From contig NZ_SSMQ01000003.1 in NCBI RefSeq assembly GCF_005144585.1, forward strand, positions 1 through 64,000: a DNA stretch of 64,000 nt, written 5' to 3'. The first letter of the stretch is position 1. Each line of letters begins with the position of its first letter. The DNA is from Polyangium fumosum. Lineage in GTDB: Bacteria; Myxococcota_A; Polyangia; Polyangiales; Polyangiaceae. The position numbers and the translations under genes are program-made. Below the pieces are notes generated by a model, which worked only from the letters and a program-made list of their open reading frames with translations, was not told the DNA's origin and searched no databases. Of this stretch, positions 52,517 through 60,795 are shown in pieces.

Positions 52517-52684
52517 GACGCGGTTGCCGAGGGTGTGGACGCGATCGGGATCCGCGCGGACGCGGTTGCCGAGGGTGTGGACGCGATCGGGATCCGCGCG
52601 GACGCGGTTGCCGAGGGTGTGGACGCGATCGGGATCCGCGCGGACGCGGTTGCCGAGGGTGTGGACGCGATCGGGATCCGCGCG
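52517..52684. repeat. 42-bp tandem repeat, 4 identical copies
   Basis: Four identical 42-base units start at 52517, 52559, 52601 and 52643, followed by a partial fifth. Each unit is two 21-base halves (GACGCGGTTGCCGAGGGTGTG minus its last base resembles the neighbouring 21-bp unit; the other half begins GACGCGATCGGGATCC). Perfect identity points to recent expansion. There are no variable spacers, so it is not a CRISPR. Confidence 0.85.
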
Positions 52685-53104
52685 GACGCGATGGGGAGGA
52701 GGCTCGGGCTCGGTTGCCGAGGGCTCGGGCACGGAGCGGGGAGGGCGGGGACGCTCGAGGAACCCCCTTGCCATGGTGTCATCCATGTCCGTCTCGGTTC
52801 CTTCCTCGATTCCTACGGGCCCATCAAATCATACATCGATGCATAGGTGCACTCTGGGTGCACCAGGATCAGCCCGAATGGCTGCGCCAAGCTGCTGCTC
52901 GCGTCCTTGAATGCGAGCCACAACTCGTCGTTCCAGCGCATGGACTCGAAGTGTGTGGCCGCAAATCCCCACTGCGGGGCCTTGGAGAACGTTGACGAGC
53001 GCCCGTAACCGCCCGACCAACCGCATCCCCAGCATCGCCCCCGGCGCCGGAGCTCGGAGGCTCCGGGCTGGTCCGTTGGATGTGTACGGTCGGTTCGCCG
53101 CCCG

Positions 53105-54125
53105 TCAGCCTTCCGACGTCGCCAGGCCTGGCTTCCAGACGTTCGGCAGCAGCTCATCGAGGCGGTCCTTGGGCCAGCCTGATTGCAGCTTCTCGATGAC
53201 GTCTGTCAGGTAGGCGAGCGGATTGACGCCGTTCATGTGGCATGAGCCGGTCATCGTGTAGGCAATCGCCAGCCTCTCCGCCCCCTTGTCCGAGCCGGCG
53301 AACAGGAAGTTTTTCCTCCCGAGCGCCACCCACCGGAGCCGCCGCTCCACCTCGCCGTTATCGATCTCGAAGCGCCCATCGCTGAAGCAGCGCCGAAAGG
53401 CGGCCTCGTGCTTGATGGCATACCGCGTCGCCTTGTACAGGGGCGTCGACGGAATCTGCTGCGTGTGAATCTCGTGGACCCACCGATAGGATCGGCACGC
53501 TCCGCGCGCTTCTCTCCGCGAGCCGCTCCTCGGCCGATAGACCGCGCTCCTTGCAGTCTCGCTCGAGCTCGTAGATTCGCCGTATCGACGCAAGGGCGAC
53601 GGCGCCCCTTGCGTCGCCCAGCTTGGACGCCTCCTCGAACTTTCGCCGGATGTGCATCCCGCACCCGAGGCGACGCTCCGTGGATACCAGCGCCATACCA
53701 TCGTTTTCACCGTCGCCACCCACCTGTCCCGCGAGGATCTTGTCGTACCCCGCGTAGCCGTCCCCCTGCAGGTAGCCTCGAAACGACTTCAGGAACGCGG
53801 CCGGCCCCTCGGCACTCCAATTCGGCGTGTAGTGGAACACGACGTGACTCGCGCCCACATAGGCCCAGACATGCCCCCTCTTGACGCCCTGGGGATGGTC
53901 TCGATCGAGCACGCGCAGGCCCGTGTCGTCGCATCGCACGTAGCTCGAATCGAGCACGGCCTTCGCGATACGGCGCCAGATCGACTCGAGCACGTCCACC
54001 GCGAACGCCAACCAATCGCCGAGCGTCGAGGGCGACAGCCGGACGCCCATGCGCTCGTACTCCTTGGCTTGCCGATAGAGTGCCTCGCGCGCCTGAATAT
54101 CAAGCAAAAACGTCGCACCCTGGTT
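53105..54125 (-). pseudogene. tnpC: IS66 transposase TnpC, 5'-deleted and frameshifted
   Basis: The first frame reads REALYRQAKEYERMGVRLSPSTLGDW, SSYVRCDDTGLRVLDRD, HVWAYVGASHVVFHYTPNW and GYLQGDGYAGYDKIL, the central IS66 domain with the first two DDE acids. Near 53490-53515 the reading moves to another frame with RFEIDNGEVERRLRWVALGRKNFLFAGSDKGAERLA, the C-terminal part with the final Glu. The roughly 170 N-terminal residues (leucine zipper, zinc-binding region) are absent: homology begins only about 50 bases after the tnpB stop. Deletion plus frameshift make it a pseudogene. Confidence 0.85.
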
Positions 54126-54174
54126 TGCCCGAAGAGCCCCGGGCGAACCTACGGCGGCTACGGAGGACGAACCC

Positions 54175-54549
54175 TCACGCGTGGTGCCGCGGCTGCGGGA
54201 GGAGCCGAAACCGCTTGCGGCGCTGGGCGTCGCTCAGATCGATGCCTTCGAGGAGCAGGCCCAGCTCGGCGGCGTCGACCTCGAGGTGGCGGGCCGCAGG
54301 CGACGCAGGCATGGGGAGATGGAAGCGTCCACGTGCGAGCCTCTTGGCGATGATGCAATAGCCGGTGCGGTCCCAGAACAGCACGCGGATCTGATCCCCG
54401 CGACGATTCCGGAACACGAAGAGGTGGCCCGAGGTGGGATCCTGGCCGATGATCTGCGCCACGGCAGCCGACAGGCCATCGAAGCTCTTACGCATGGCCG
54501 CGGGCGTCGTGGCCACGTAGATACGCAACGCGGGCGGGAGCGTGAACAT
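54175..54549 (-). CDS. tnpB: IS66 family accessory protein TnpB
   Basis: The 124-residue reading starts at MFTLPPALRIYVATTPAAMRKSFDGL. It has SGHLFVFRNRRGDQIRVLFWDRTGYCIIAKRLARGRF, the conserved IS66 Orf2 core. Its ATG shares bases with the tnpA stop (TGATG). TnpB is required for IS66 transposition in a way not fully understood. The gene is intact although the element is dead. Confidence 0.9.
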   Translation of the reverse strand: MFTLPPALRIYVATTPAAMRKSFDGLSAAVAQIIGQDPTSGHLFVFRNRRGDQIRVLFWDRTGYCIIAKRLARGRFHLPMPASPAARHLEVDAAELGLLLEGIDLSDAQRRKRFRLLPQPRHHA

Positions 54550-54914
54550 CAGCGCGACTCCCAATCACGCAGCAAGCCGAGGACGCGCAGTAGCGTTTCC
54601 TCGTCGAATCCCGGGCTGACGCGCACTGCGTGTCGCTCGTCGACGACGATCTCCACGCCGCTGCGGGCCAGAGGCGCGGCCTGCTCACGGGGCAACACGG
54701 CTTCGACGAGGTGAACGGGCAGGAATGCCGGAACCGACTCGGTGGGCGCGGTCGGCGCGTCCTCGATTGCTTCGCGTTTACGCAGCGACCAGCGCCACCA
54801 ATGCAGGCTGTGCGCGTCGACCCCTACCTTCGCGCCAAACTCCCCCGCACTCAGGCCGCTGCGCTTCCAGCGCGCGACCAGCCGAGCTCACTGCTTCGCC
54901 GTCCTCCGTGCCAT
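54549..54914 (-). pseudogene. tnpA: IS66 accessory protein TnpA with nonsense codon
   Basis: From ATG 54912-54914 the frame reads MARRTAKQ, then a TGA at codon 9, and continues open with ARLVARWKRSGLSAGEFGAKVGVDAHSLHWWRW to a stop overlapping the tnpB start. Intact relatives have a Trp at the stop position (TGG to TGA). The C-terminal part (VEIVVDERHAVRVSPGFDEETLLRVLGLL) is well preserved, so the mutation is recent. Confidence 0.8.
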
Positions 54915-55087
54915 CCGTCCTCCAGATGCGTCGAGGGCAGAGTGAACGGCTGGCGCAGGGGCTCCAAGATGTAGTTGGCCGGGCGCTTACCGCCGCTCGA
55001 CGAGCGCCGACGCGGTCCCTCGCCCCCAGGCGCGAGATCCACGCTGAGATTTGGTCGCCCCGACGTCTCCGGAGTAACCTCCGCCGC

Positions 55088-56431
55088 ATGGCGAATGACC
55101 ACGCGCGGCGAGGTCGCGGCCCGCACAGTCCCGCAAAACCCCTGCCGCCCCATCCGGCGACCATAGGCGCCCCAGCTCTGGCCCATCCGGGGGTGATGAA
55201 CCCCGCGCCGGCACCCCGGGCCGTATTCCAACACCGCACGATCCAGCGCCCTCCACCGCATCCGGCGACGGTGCAGCGATCCATGTCGCCGCATCCAGCG
55301 ACAGTGCAACGGTCCATGTCGCCGCATCCGGCGACGGTGCAGCGGTCCATGCCGCCGCATCCGGCAACGGTCATCCAACGCAGCGTGCGCCTCGCCCCCG
55401 CGCCTCTCTGCCCCCACCCAGCCCCAGCCATTGGGCCCGCGCTCGAGCCGCCTCCGCACCCAGCCACCATGGTTCAGCCCAAGCTTGCGCCTCACTCCGC
55501 CCTTGTGGTGCAGCGCATGATGAGCCGAGTAGATTCGGGAGAAGAGGAGGAAGAGGAGGAAGAGGAGGAGAAATTGCCCGTCACTCCTGTGCAAAAGTTG
55601 GAATGGGTGAAATACGGAGCCAATCAGAGTGAGACATGGCACCGGGTAGGTAAGGAATGGCAATCGAGCAAGAAAAAATCAAAATTACACAAACTGTATT
55701 GGGACGATAAGCACGTACGAAGCGAACGTTCATTCTCGCCAGATCGGCCAAAACAGGTCCTGCGCTGGCTTTCGACGCTGCTCTTCGCCAAGTACCGCAA
55801 AGGAGAGGAAATACAGAGCTATTACAACACAAAGACCAAGACCGTGGTGGTCTCGTCGAACAACAACAGCGTGAACGCTGCTATTTTTCGAGACATAAAA
55901 AATAAAACGGTGCTGAAAATAAACAGTAGCGATCTCAAGACAGAACGCCAGAAGCGGCACGTGGGCAAGCTGCTGAACAAGCTCGAGGAACTCTACGCAC
56001 CAAAGAAAAAACTCAAAGATGACGAGATGAATGATGTACTCAAGGCGATCAAAGATGACGAGATGAATGATGTACTCAAGGCGATCAAAAAATTCGAATT
56101 TGAAATCCCAGACCCGGTGGAAGCGAGTCGAGACGGTCTCCACGCCGAGCGCCGCATCATGGCCCATGTGAAGGGGAAGGACAACCTCGACATGAGGTAC
56201 CTGGGCGGGGTAAAGCGGCCTTGCGCGGTGTGTACGATCGCCCTCGGACTCCTCGGCACCGCAAGATCCGGGCCCCTTTGGCCTTCCCAATCGGCGCTCC
56301 GGGGGTATTCCAGAGACGAGATCATCAAGCACTTCGAGGAAAACGGGAAGGCCCCGGTGACCTACGTCACCCTGGAGAAGACGACGAAGAAACCAACCAT
56401 GAAGCACGACACGGACAGCGACTCCGACTAG
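55088..56431 (+). CDS. PHPAT-repeat polymorphic-toxin-like protein with predicted deaminase domain
   Basis: The 447-residue reading starts at MANDHARRGRG; an in-frame ATG 54 codons upstream is possible. Residues about 20-150 carry PHPATVQR-type repeats (four tandem 11-residue units from residue 57, plus variants ending PHPATMVQPK and HSALVVQRM), then a run of Glu. From about residue 160 the sequence becomes Lys-rich and AT-richer. H352-A-E354 and P378-C379-A-V-C382 (HAERRI, then GGVKRPCAVC) match the zinc-binding and catalytic motifs of deaminase-fold toxins. The architecture (repeat leader plus variable toxic tip) suggests a secreted effector acting on nucleotides or nucleic acid. No immunity gene follows; an IS sits at the stop codon. 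Confidence 0.7.
   Translation: MANDHARRGRGPHSPAKPLPPHPATIGAPALAHPGVMNPAPAPRAVFQHRTIQRPPPHPATVQRSMSPHPATVQRSMSPHPATVQRSMPPHPATVIQRSVRLAPAPLCPHPAPAIGPALEPPPHPATMVQPKLAPHSALVVQRMMSRVDSGEEEEEEEEEEKLPVTPVQKLEWVKYGANQSETWHRVGKEWQSSKKKSKLHKLYWDDKHVRSERSFSPDRPKQVLRWLSTLLFAKYRKGEEIQSYYNTKTKTVVVSSNNNSVNAAIFRDIKNKTVLKINSSDLKTERQKRHVGKLLNKLEELYAPKKKLKDDEMNDVLKAIKDDEMNDVLKAIKKFEFEIPDPVEASRDGLHAERRIMAHVKGKDNLDMRYLGGVKRPCAVCTIALGLLGTARSGPLWPSQSALRGYSRDEIIKHFEENGKAPVTYVTLEKTTKKPTMKHDTDSDSD
55256..55387 (+). repeat. 33-bp in-frame tandem repeat (PHPATVQRSMS units)
   Basis: Four 33-base units start at 55256, 55289, 55322 and 55355. The first three encode P-H-P-A-T-V-Q-R-S-M-S/P; the fourth is diverged (PHPATVIQRSV). 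Codon-level identity among the first three is high, so expansion is fairly recent. Confidence 0.85.
56015..56086 (+). repeat. Perfect 36-bp in-frame duplication
   Basis: Bases 56015-56050 are repeated exactly at 56051-56086, duplicating the 12 residues KDDEMNDVLKAI in the toxin-like protein just before the deaminase motifs. It keeps the frame and lengthens a helix. Confidence 0.9.
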
Positions 56432-57342
56432 AAGTCATCTCATAAACCGTCCAGCAGCCTCCTGAGGAACAGGACGATGCATCCGAGGTGGACGAAGCCG
56501 CGGAAGTTTTCGGTGTGGCGCTCGTACCGAACGACGATGCGGCGGAAGCTCTGGAGCCAAGCGAAGAGGCGCTCTACCTTCCAGCGGCGCTTGTATCGGC
56601 GGAGGGGGCGGAGGTCTTGGGTGAGGCGTTTGCGATTCGAGCGATTGGGCGCAATCATCTCGATCCCCCGCGCCTCCGCGAGCCGCACGTCGAGCGCGTC
56701 GCTGTCGTAGGCCTTGTCGCCGATGAGGCGCGTGGGGAGCTGGGCGAGGAAGCACCTATCGAGCGTTCGGTCGACGAGCGTGACTTCATGCGGCGAAGCA
56801 CTTGCGATGCAGACGGCGAGAGGAAGACCAGAGCCGTCTGCAATGGCCATGATCTTGGTCCCCTTGCCGCGCTTCGTCTTCCCGACGCAGGGCCCCCCTT
56901 TTTGGCGCTCACGAACGTGCCGTCGATGAACGCCTCACTCAAGTCGAGCTGCCCTCGGTCACGTAAGTCCCCGGCCAACGCGTACAGGATCCGTTCGAGC
57001 GTGCCGTCCTTCGACCACTGCTGGAACCGCCGATGGCACGTCTGGTAGGGCGGATATCTCTCGGGCAAGTCGGCCCATCGAGCGCCGGTGCGCATGATCC
57101 ACAAGATGCCGTTGAGTACCTCGCGCGCATCCTTCCACGGCCTCCCGCGACGATCGGCGCGCACGCGCGGAGCTGGGATAAGAGGCTCGAGGAGCGCCCA
57201 CTGAGGGTCTGTCAGGTCCACACATGCATATGTCGCCAGCAATCAAAAATGTACCGATGGCTGGACCGAGGATCGTTCGATTGATCCTACCAAGTGGGAT
57301 ATTGGAGCTGACGAACCTACTGGACGGTTTATGAGATGAGTT
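56432..57342 (-). mobile_element. IS5-family (IS427-like) insertion sequence, intact
   Basis: The element is about 911 bases. The ends are inverted repeats of 23 bases with one mismatch; the shared core TCATCTCATAAACCGTCCAG lies at 56435-56454 and, inverted, at 57320-57339. CTAG at 56428-56431 and 57343-57346 is the likely target duplication. As CTAG is palindromic and the flanking bases also mirror, the exact outer boundary could shift by a few bases. The left copy of the target contains the TAG stop of the toxin-like gene. Confidence 0.85.
56440..57242 (-). CDS. IS5-family transposase made by -1 frameshifting
   Basis: The first frame starts at 57242 and reads [26 protein letters not shown]-like segments and [17 protein letters not shown], which holds the first catalytic Asp. 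The second frame ends at 56440 and reads [37 protein letters not shown] and RRRW-like [25 protein letters not shown] with the second Asp and the Glu. The frames join near an A5G6 run (56893-56903, minus strand) by a -1 shift, giving about 267 residues. This is the standard expression mode of IS427-group elements. The DDE triad is complete. Confidence 0.85.
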
Positions 57343-57851
57343 CTAGTCTGGCAAACTTGGCTTTTCAGCCGTTGCCCGTCTACTGCCCAGCCTCATTCCC
57401 GTCCCTTCCCGTCGCCTTCCCCGCCGCCCCCCTCACCCTCGCACCCTGGCTGTTCCGAGCCGTTTATCAGCAACTTGCGAGGGGGCAGCCGAAAACCGGC
57501 TCCGTTTTCGTAAACCGTAGGTCTTTGGCGGCTAGCCCTTACCCCCCTCGCCCCCGTCCCTCCCAACAGCTTTCCCACCGCCTCATGCGCCACCCGCGCG
57601 CCTCTAAATCTCCAGCCGCCACGGCCGCCCGCTGCACCTCAATCAGCGCCGCCAGCATCACCACCGCGGCCCGGCCTCACCGGCCGCGCAAGCTCCAGCT
57701 CCCCCAGCGGCCATCCCAGCAGCGGCGGCTCTCACCGAGCCCGCATCCTCCTCCGAACCGCCCGTCTGCTGCCCACGTGCCACCCACGTGCCAGTCGTCT
57801 GCGTCTCCCTGTCTACTCGGCCAATCCCAAAACCAGCCACTTCACTACGAG
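57343..57851. other. Intergenic region downstream of the IS
   Basis: About 500 bases of Pro/Ser/Arg-rich translations in all frames, with no credible gene. Had the toxin-like gene possessed a downstream immunity gene, it would be expected here, and I see none. The block CCGAAAACCGGCTCCGTTTTCG near 57490 minus its ends is an unexplained AT-richer island. Confidence 0.45.
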
Positions 57852-57934
57852 TAGCCCCACCCGGACTCGAACCGGGACGCCCTTTCGGGCAGAGGATTTT
57901 AAATCCTCGGCGTCTACCATTCCGCCATGAGGCC
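57852..57934 (-). tRNA. tRNA-Leu (UAA)
   Basis: The minus strand folds into a cloverleaf: acceptor GGCCTCA/TGGGGCT, D-arm region GGCGGAATGGTAGACGCC, anticodon stem GAGGA/TCCTC with loop TTTAAAA (anticodon TAA), a long variable arm GCCCGAAAGGGC as in class II tRNAs, T arm CCCGG-TTCGAGT-CCGGG and discriminator A. CCA is not encoded. It decodes UUA, a rare codon in this GC-rich genome. Confidence 0.92.
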
Positions 57935-58033
57935 CAATCTACCGTACCTCCGCCCCCGCTCGTCCACCTCGCTCCGCTCGCGCCTCCGCTCCCGCTCGCA
58001 CCGACCTGCCTGTATACACCTTCTCCCCCGGTC

Positions 58034-59446
58034 ATGACCACCCCCACCTCGGCCCCGCCGCCCCCTCCCCTCGCCCCCCTTCTCGACGCCCGCCTCGAAG
58101 CTGCCCACCTCTGCCCGGAGACCGGCCTCCTCTCCCTCGCCTTCTACATCGGCCGCAGGCTCTCCCTCGGCGCTGGCCTCGGCCCGCATGTCACCGGGCT
58201 CGGCTTCCTCCCGCGCCTCCCGCGCGCGCGCGCCACCTCCGCCCACCCCCTCGTCGCGGCCATGCGCGCGCACCTCGTTGATCACCGGGTTCGCTCGATC
58301 GACCTCCAGGACGGCGCCCTTCACCTCACCTTTGATCCCCCCGACGACACGCTCCCCGGCGCGCGCCTCTCCCTCCGCGTCGGACGACGCGGCCAGGCTT
58401 GTGTCTCCTCGCCTTCCGGCGCCGTCGTCGTCTGGCCGCTCGATCCCGAAGGCGCTCCCCCGCGTGATGGCGTCGATCCATCCCGCTGGCTCGACGCCCC
58501 CGACACCCTCGAACGCCACGGCCTCGCCATGGTCGAGGCCTCCGATGCGCGCGCGCTCGACCTCCTCCGCGCGGGCCTCCTTCGTGCGGCCAAGGCCAAG
58601 CTCAAGGCCCTCGAACGGCGCGCCGAGGCCGTGCGCCAGGATCTCGCGCGCCTTCAGGATGCGCCGCGGCTCCAGAAGATCGGGCGGCTCCTCGTCGCCC
58701 AGGGAAACAAGGTCCCCAAGGGCGCGACCAAGGCCACGCTCGACGACTGGGAAGAAGGCGGCACGATCGAGGTCGCCCTCGCGCCGGACAAACCTGCGAA
58801 GATCCAGGCCGAGACGTTTTTTCAGAAGGCCCGGCGCCTTCAGCGCGGCGCCGCCGTCATGGAGAAGCGGCTCGCCGAGACCGAGCGCGCGTGGGAGGCC
58901 GTCTTCCCGCTCGTCGACGCGATCGCCGAGGCCCCGGCCGATCCCGCCGCCCTCGACGCGATCGCCGAGCAGGCCAAGCGCGCCGGCGTCTCCGCCTCCG
59001 AAATCGAGGCCGTGTCCCGCGGCAAGGCCACACGAAAGCAGGACAAGGAGCGCAGGCCGTACCACGCGTTTCAGGATGCGCTCGGACGAACCATCCTCGT
59101 CGGCCGCGGCGGCAAGGACAACGACGAGCTCCTCACGCGGCACGCGCGTCCGCACGACCTCTGGCTCCACGCCAAGAACATCCACGGCGCGCATGTCATC
59201 GTGCCCCTCGACAAGAGGCAGAATTGTCCCGCCGAGCTGCTCGTCGACGCCGCCACCCTCGCCGCCCATTTCAGCGACGCCCGCGGCGAGAGCGCCTGCG
59301 AGGTGAGCTACGTCGAGCGCCGGCATGTCCGAAAGCCCAGGAAAAGCGCGCCCGGCGCTGTCACGTTCGATCGGGAGAAGATCCTCACCGTGCGCGTCGA
59401 GCCAGAGCGCCTCGCGCGGCTCCTCGCCTCGAAGCAGGAGGCGTGA
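58034..59446 (+). CDS. NFACT/RqcH-family protein (ribosome quality-control-like)
   Basis: The 470-residue protein begins MTTPTSAPPPP. The N-terminal half is a diverged NFACT-N domain (HPLVAAMRAHLVDHRVRSIDLQDG, LHLTFDPPDD). The middle is a coiled coil (AKAKLKALERRAEAVRQDLARL and RRLQRGAAVMEKRLAETERAW). The C-terminal NFACT-R domain has PYHAFQDALGRTILVGRGGKDNDELLTRHARPHDLWLHAKNIHGAHVIVPL. RqcH/Rqc2 proteins bind stalled 60S/50S-peptidyl-tRNA and add C-terminal Ala tails. It is shorter than typical RqcH (about 560 residues), so full activity is uncertain. Confidence 0.85.
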   Translation: MTTPTSAPPPPPLAPLLDARLEAAHLCPETGLLSLAFYIGRRLSLGAGLGPHVTGLGFLPRLPRARATSAHPLVAAMRAHLVDHRVRSIDLQDGALHLTFDPPDDTLPGARLSLRVGRRGQACVSSPSGAVVVWPLDPEGAPPRDGVDPSRWLDAPDTLERHGLAMVEASDARALDLLRAGLLRAAKAKLKALERRAEAVRQDLARLQDAPRLQKIGRLLVAQGNKVPKGATKATLDDWEEGGTIEVALAPDKPAKIQAETFFQKARRLQRGAAVMEKRLAETERAWEAVFPLVDAIAEAPADPAALDAIAEQAKRAGVSASEIEAVSRGKATRKQDKERRPYHAFQDALGRTILVGRGGKDNDELLTRHARPHDLWLHAKNIHGAHVIVPLDKRQNCPAELLVDAATLAAHFSDARGESACEVSYVERRHVRKPRKSAPGAVTFDREKILTVRVEPERLARLLASKQEA

Positions 59447-59520
59447 GCGGCGCGTTTCGATCCGAAGACAGCGACACGATCTTGCTTGTCGCCGATGCAG
59501 GGCGGTAAAGATCGCCTAGC

Positions 59521-60717
59521 ATGCTCGCAATGCGCACGGCCGCCTCGCTCCTCTTCCCCTTTGGCCTCAGCCTCTCCCTCGCCCTCGCCGGATGCGGCGG
59601 CGGAGAGACGCCCGACCCGAAAGATCCTTCCTCCGAGGGCACCTCGGGCAAACCTCAGCCCCAGGCCGAACAAGGGCCGGACGCCGCGCTGCTCGGTGAG
59701 ATCACGCAGTTGAACCAGCTCCTCTCCGCGATCGACAAATCCGACTCGGGTCGCCCCAAGGCGCTCGATCGGCTCGGCGAGCTGCTCGCGGAGCTCTCGA
59801 AAAACCATCGCGATCGCGCCCTCGCCGCCGATCCGAACGTCGCCTCCCTGCCCCCGCCGGCCGAGCCGAAGGCGCCCGAAGGCGAGAGCGAGGCCCCCGC
59901 GAAGGCCGGCCCTGTGCTCCCCCCGCGCAACGCCGCCGCCGTCAAGCGCCTGAAGCCCGACGCGCAGAAGCTCGTCCAGAAGGCCGACATGTACGCCGCC
60001 GAGGCGATCAAGGCGCACAAGAAGCTCATCGCCGATCATCCGGACTACAAGGACATGGACAAGGTCCTCTTCCGGCTCGGCGGGCTCTACGTCGCGTACG
60101 GCCAGGGCGCCGCGGCGCGGCCCATCTACTTCGAGCTCATCGAGAAGCACCCGAAGAGCCCCCTCGTCCCCGAGGCGTACTGGAACTTCGCCGAGTTCTT
60201 CTTCAACGCCGAGGACCACGAGAACGCCTACAAGCTCTACGCGCGTATCGTCGAGTACACGCCGAGCGAGCGCACGAGCGTCGCGGGCTACCGGCTCGCG
60301 ATCTCGCTCCACAAGCTGAGCCGCCTCGACGAGTCGTGGAAGGCGCTCGAAGGCGCCGCCAGCGCCGCCCGCATCCACGGGCCCGCCGGCACGGTCGACG
60401 AGATCTACCGCGACGCGCCCAAGCTCGCGGCCACCCGCAAGCCGCTCAGCGCGAAAGACGCCGCCGCCTTCTTCGTGCGCCTCGCCGAGAGCAACGAGGA
60501 CGTCATCAAGCAAGAGCTGAACCGGCTCTCGCAGATCCTCGAAGACGAAGGGCGGCCGCTCGAAGCGACCGAGGTCCTTCACGTGATGATCGACCGCTAC
60601 AAGGCCGAGAAGTGCGCGATCCAGGCGCGCGCCATCGAGATCGCCACCCGCAGCGGCAACAACGCGATCCGCGCCGACGAGGTGAACCGGAGCCTCCGGC
60701 TCGGTTGCAAGCCTTAA
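59521..60717 (+). CDS. TPR-like repeat lipoprotein
   Basis: The 398-residue protein has a lipoprotein signal (PFGLSLSLALAGCGGGE). A helical region with a Pro-rich linker follows (about residues 55-135). From about 150 there are TPR-like repeats: AAEAIKAHKKLIADHPDYKDMDKVLFRLGGLYVAYGQ, ARPIYFELIEKHPKSPLVPEAYWNFAEFFFNAEDHENAYKLYARIVEYTPSE, VAGYRLAISLHKLSRLDESWKALEGA. Related lipoproteins occur in gliding-motility and envelope complexes of myxobacteria, but the partner cannot be told here. Confidence 0.82.
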   Translation: MLAMRTAASLLFPFGLSLSLALAGCGGGETPDPKDPSSEGTSGKPQPQAEQGPDAALLGEITQLNQLLSAIDKSDSGRPKALDRLGELLAELSKNHRDRALAADPNVASLPPPAEPKAPEGESEAPAKAGPVLPPRNAAAVKRLKPDAQKLVQKADMYAAEAIKAHKKLIADHPDYKDMDKVLFRLGGLYVAYGQGAAARPIYFELIEKHPKSPLVPEAYWNFAEFFFNAEDHENAYKLYARIVEYTPSERTSVAGYRLAISLHKLSRLDESWKALEGAASAARIHGPAGTVDEIYRDAPKLAATRKPLSAKDAAAFFVRLAESNEDVIKQELNRLSQILEDEGRPLEATEVLHVMIDRYKAEKCAIQARAIEIATRSGNNAIRADEVNRSLRLGCKP

Positions 60718-60795
60718 CCCAAATCCACACTTGCGCGTTCTGCCGCGCCGCGGCGATGATGCGTTCCGGGCGCACGGCGCGGGAGACGAGCAGCG

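Larger units (their letters stand above)
52104..53104. other. Gene-poor accessory region with minisatellite
   Basis: This 1-kb stretch lies between the glutaredoxin gene and the IS66 relic. It contains the two tandem arrays described separately. A minus-strand frame ending at 52813 reads SMRWNDELWLAFKDASSS and PFGLILVHPECTYASMYDLMGP, which could be the tail of a lost gene, but no start or family is visible. Confidence 0.4.
53105..54914 (-). mobile_element. Decayed IS66-family element (tnpA, tnpB, partial tnpC)
   Basis: The gene order tnpA - tnpB - tnpC on the minus strand and their proteins identify an IS66-family element. tnpA has an early stop codon, tnpB is intact and tnpC lacks its N-terminal part and carries a frameshift. 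I could not define the terminal repeats. The element cannot move by itself. Confidence 0.8.

Noticed and set aside
52389-52684. Possible CRISPR array
   Set aside because: The repeats are directly adjacent with no variable spacers and no cas genes are present; it is a minisatellite.
52397-52846. Repeat protein encoded by the minisatellite
   Set aside because: The frame is open only because the unit is a multiple of three; other frames on both strands are open too, and no ribosome site or flanking domain supports it.
53408-53884. Plus-strand frame across the IS66 relic
   Set aside because: Antisense to clear IS66 transposase sequence.
57336-57854. 172-codon frame after the IS as an immunity protein
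   Set aside because: It starts inside the IS end, is dominated by Pro, Ser and Arg, and runs into the tRNA region; no fold-like pattern is seen.
57852-57934. tRNA-Leu as a used integration site
   Set aside because: I found no integrase gene and no direct repeat of the tRNA 3' end nearby.
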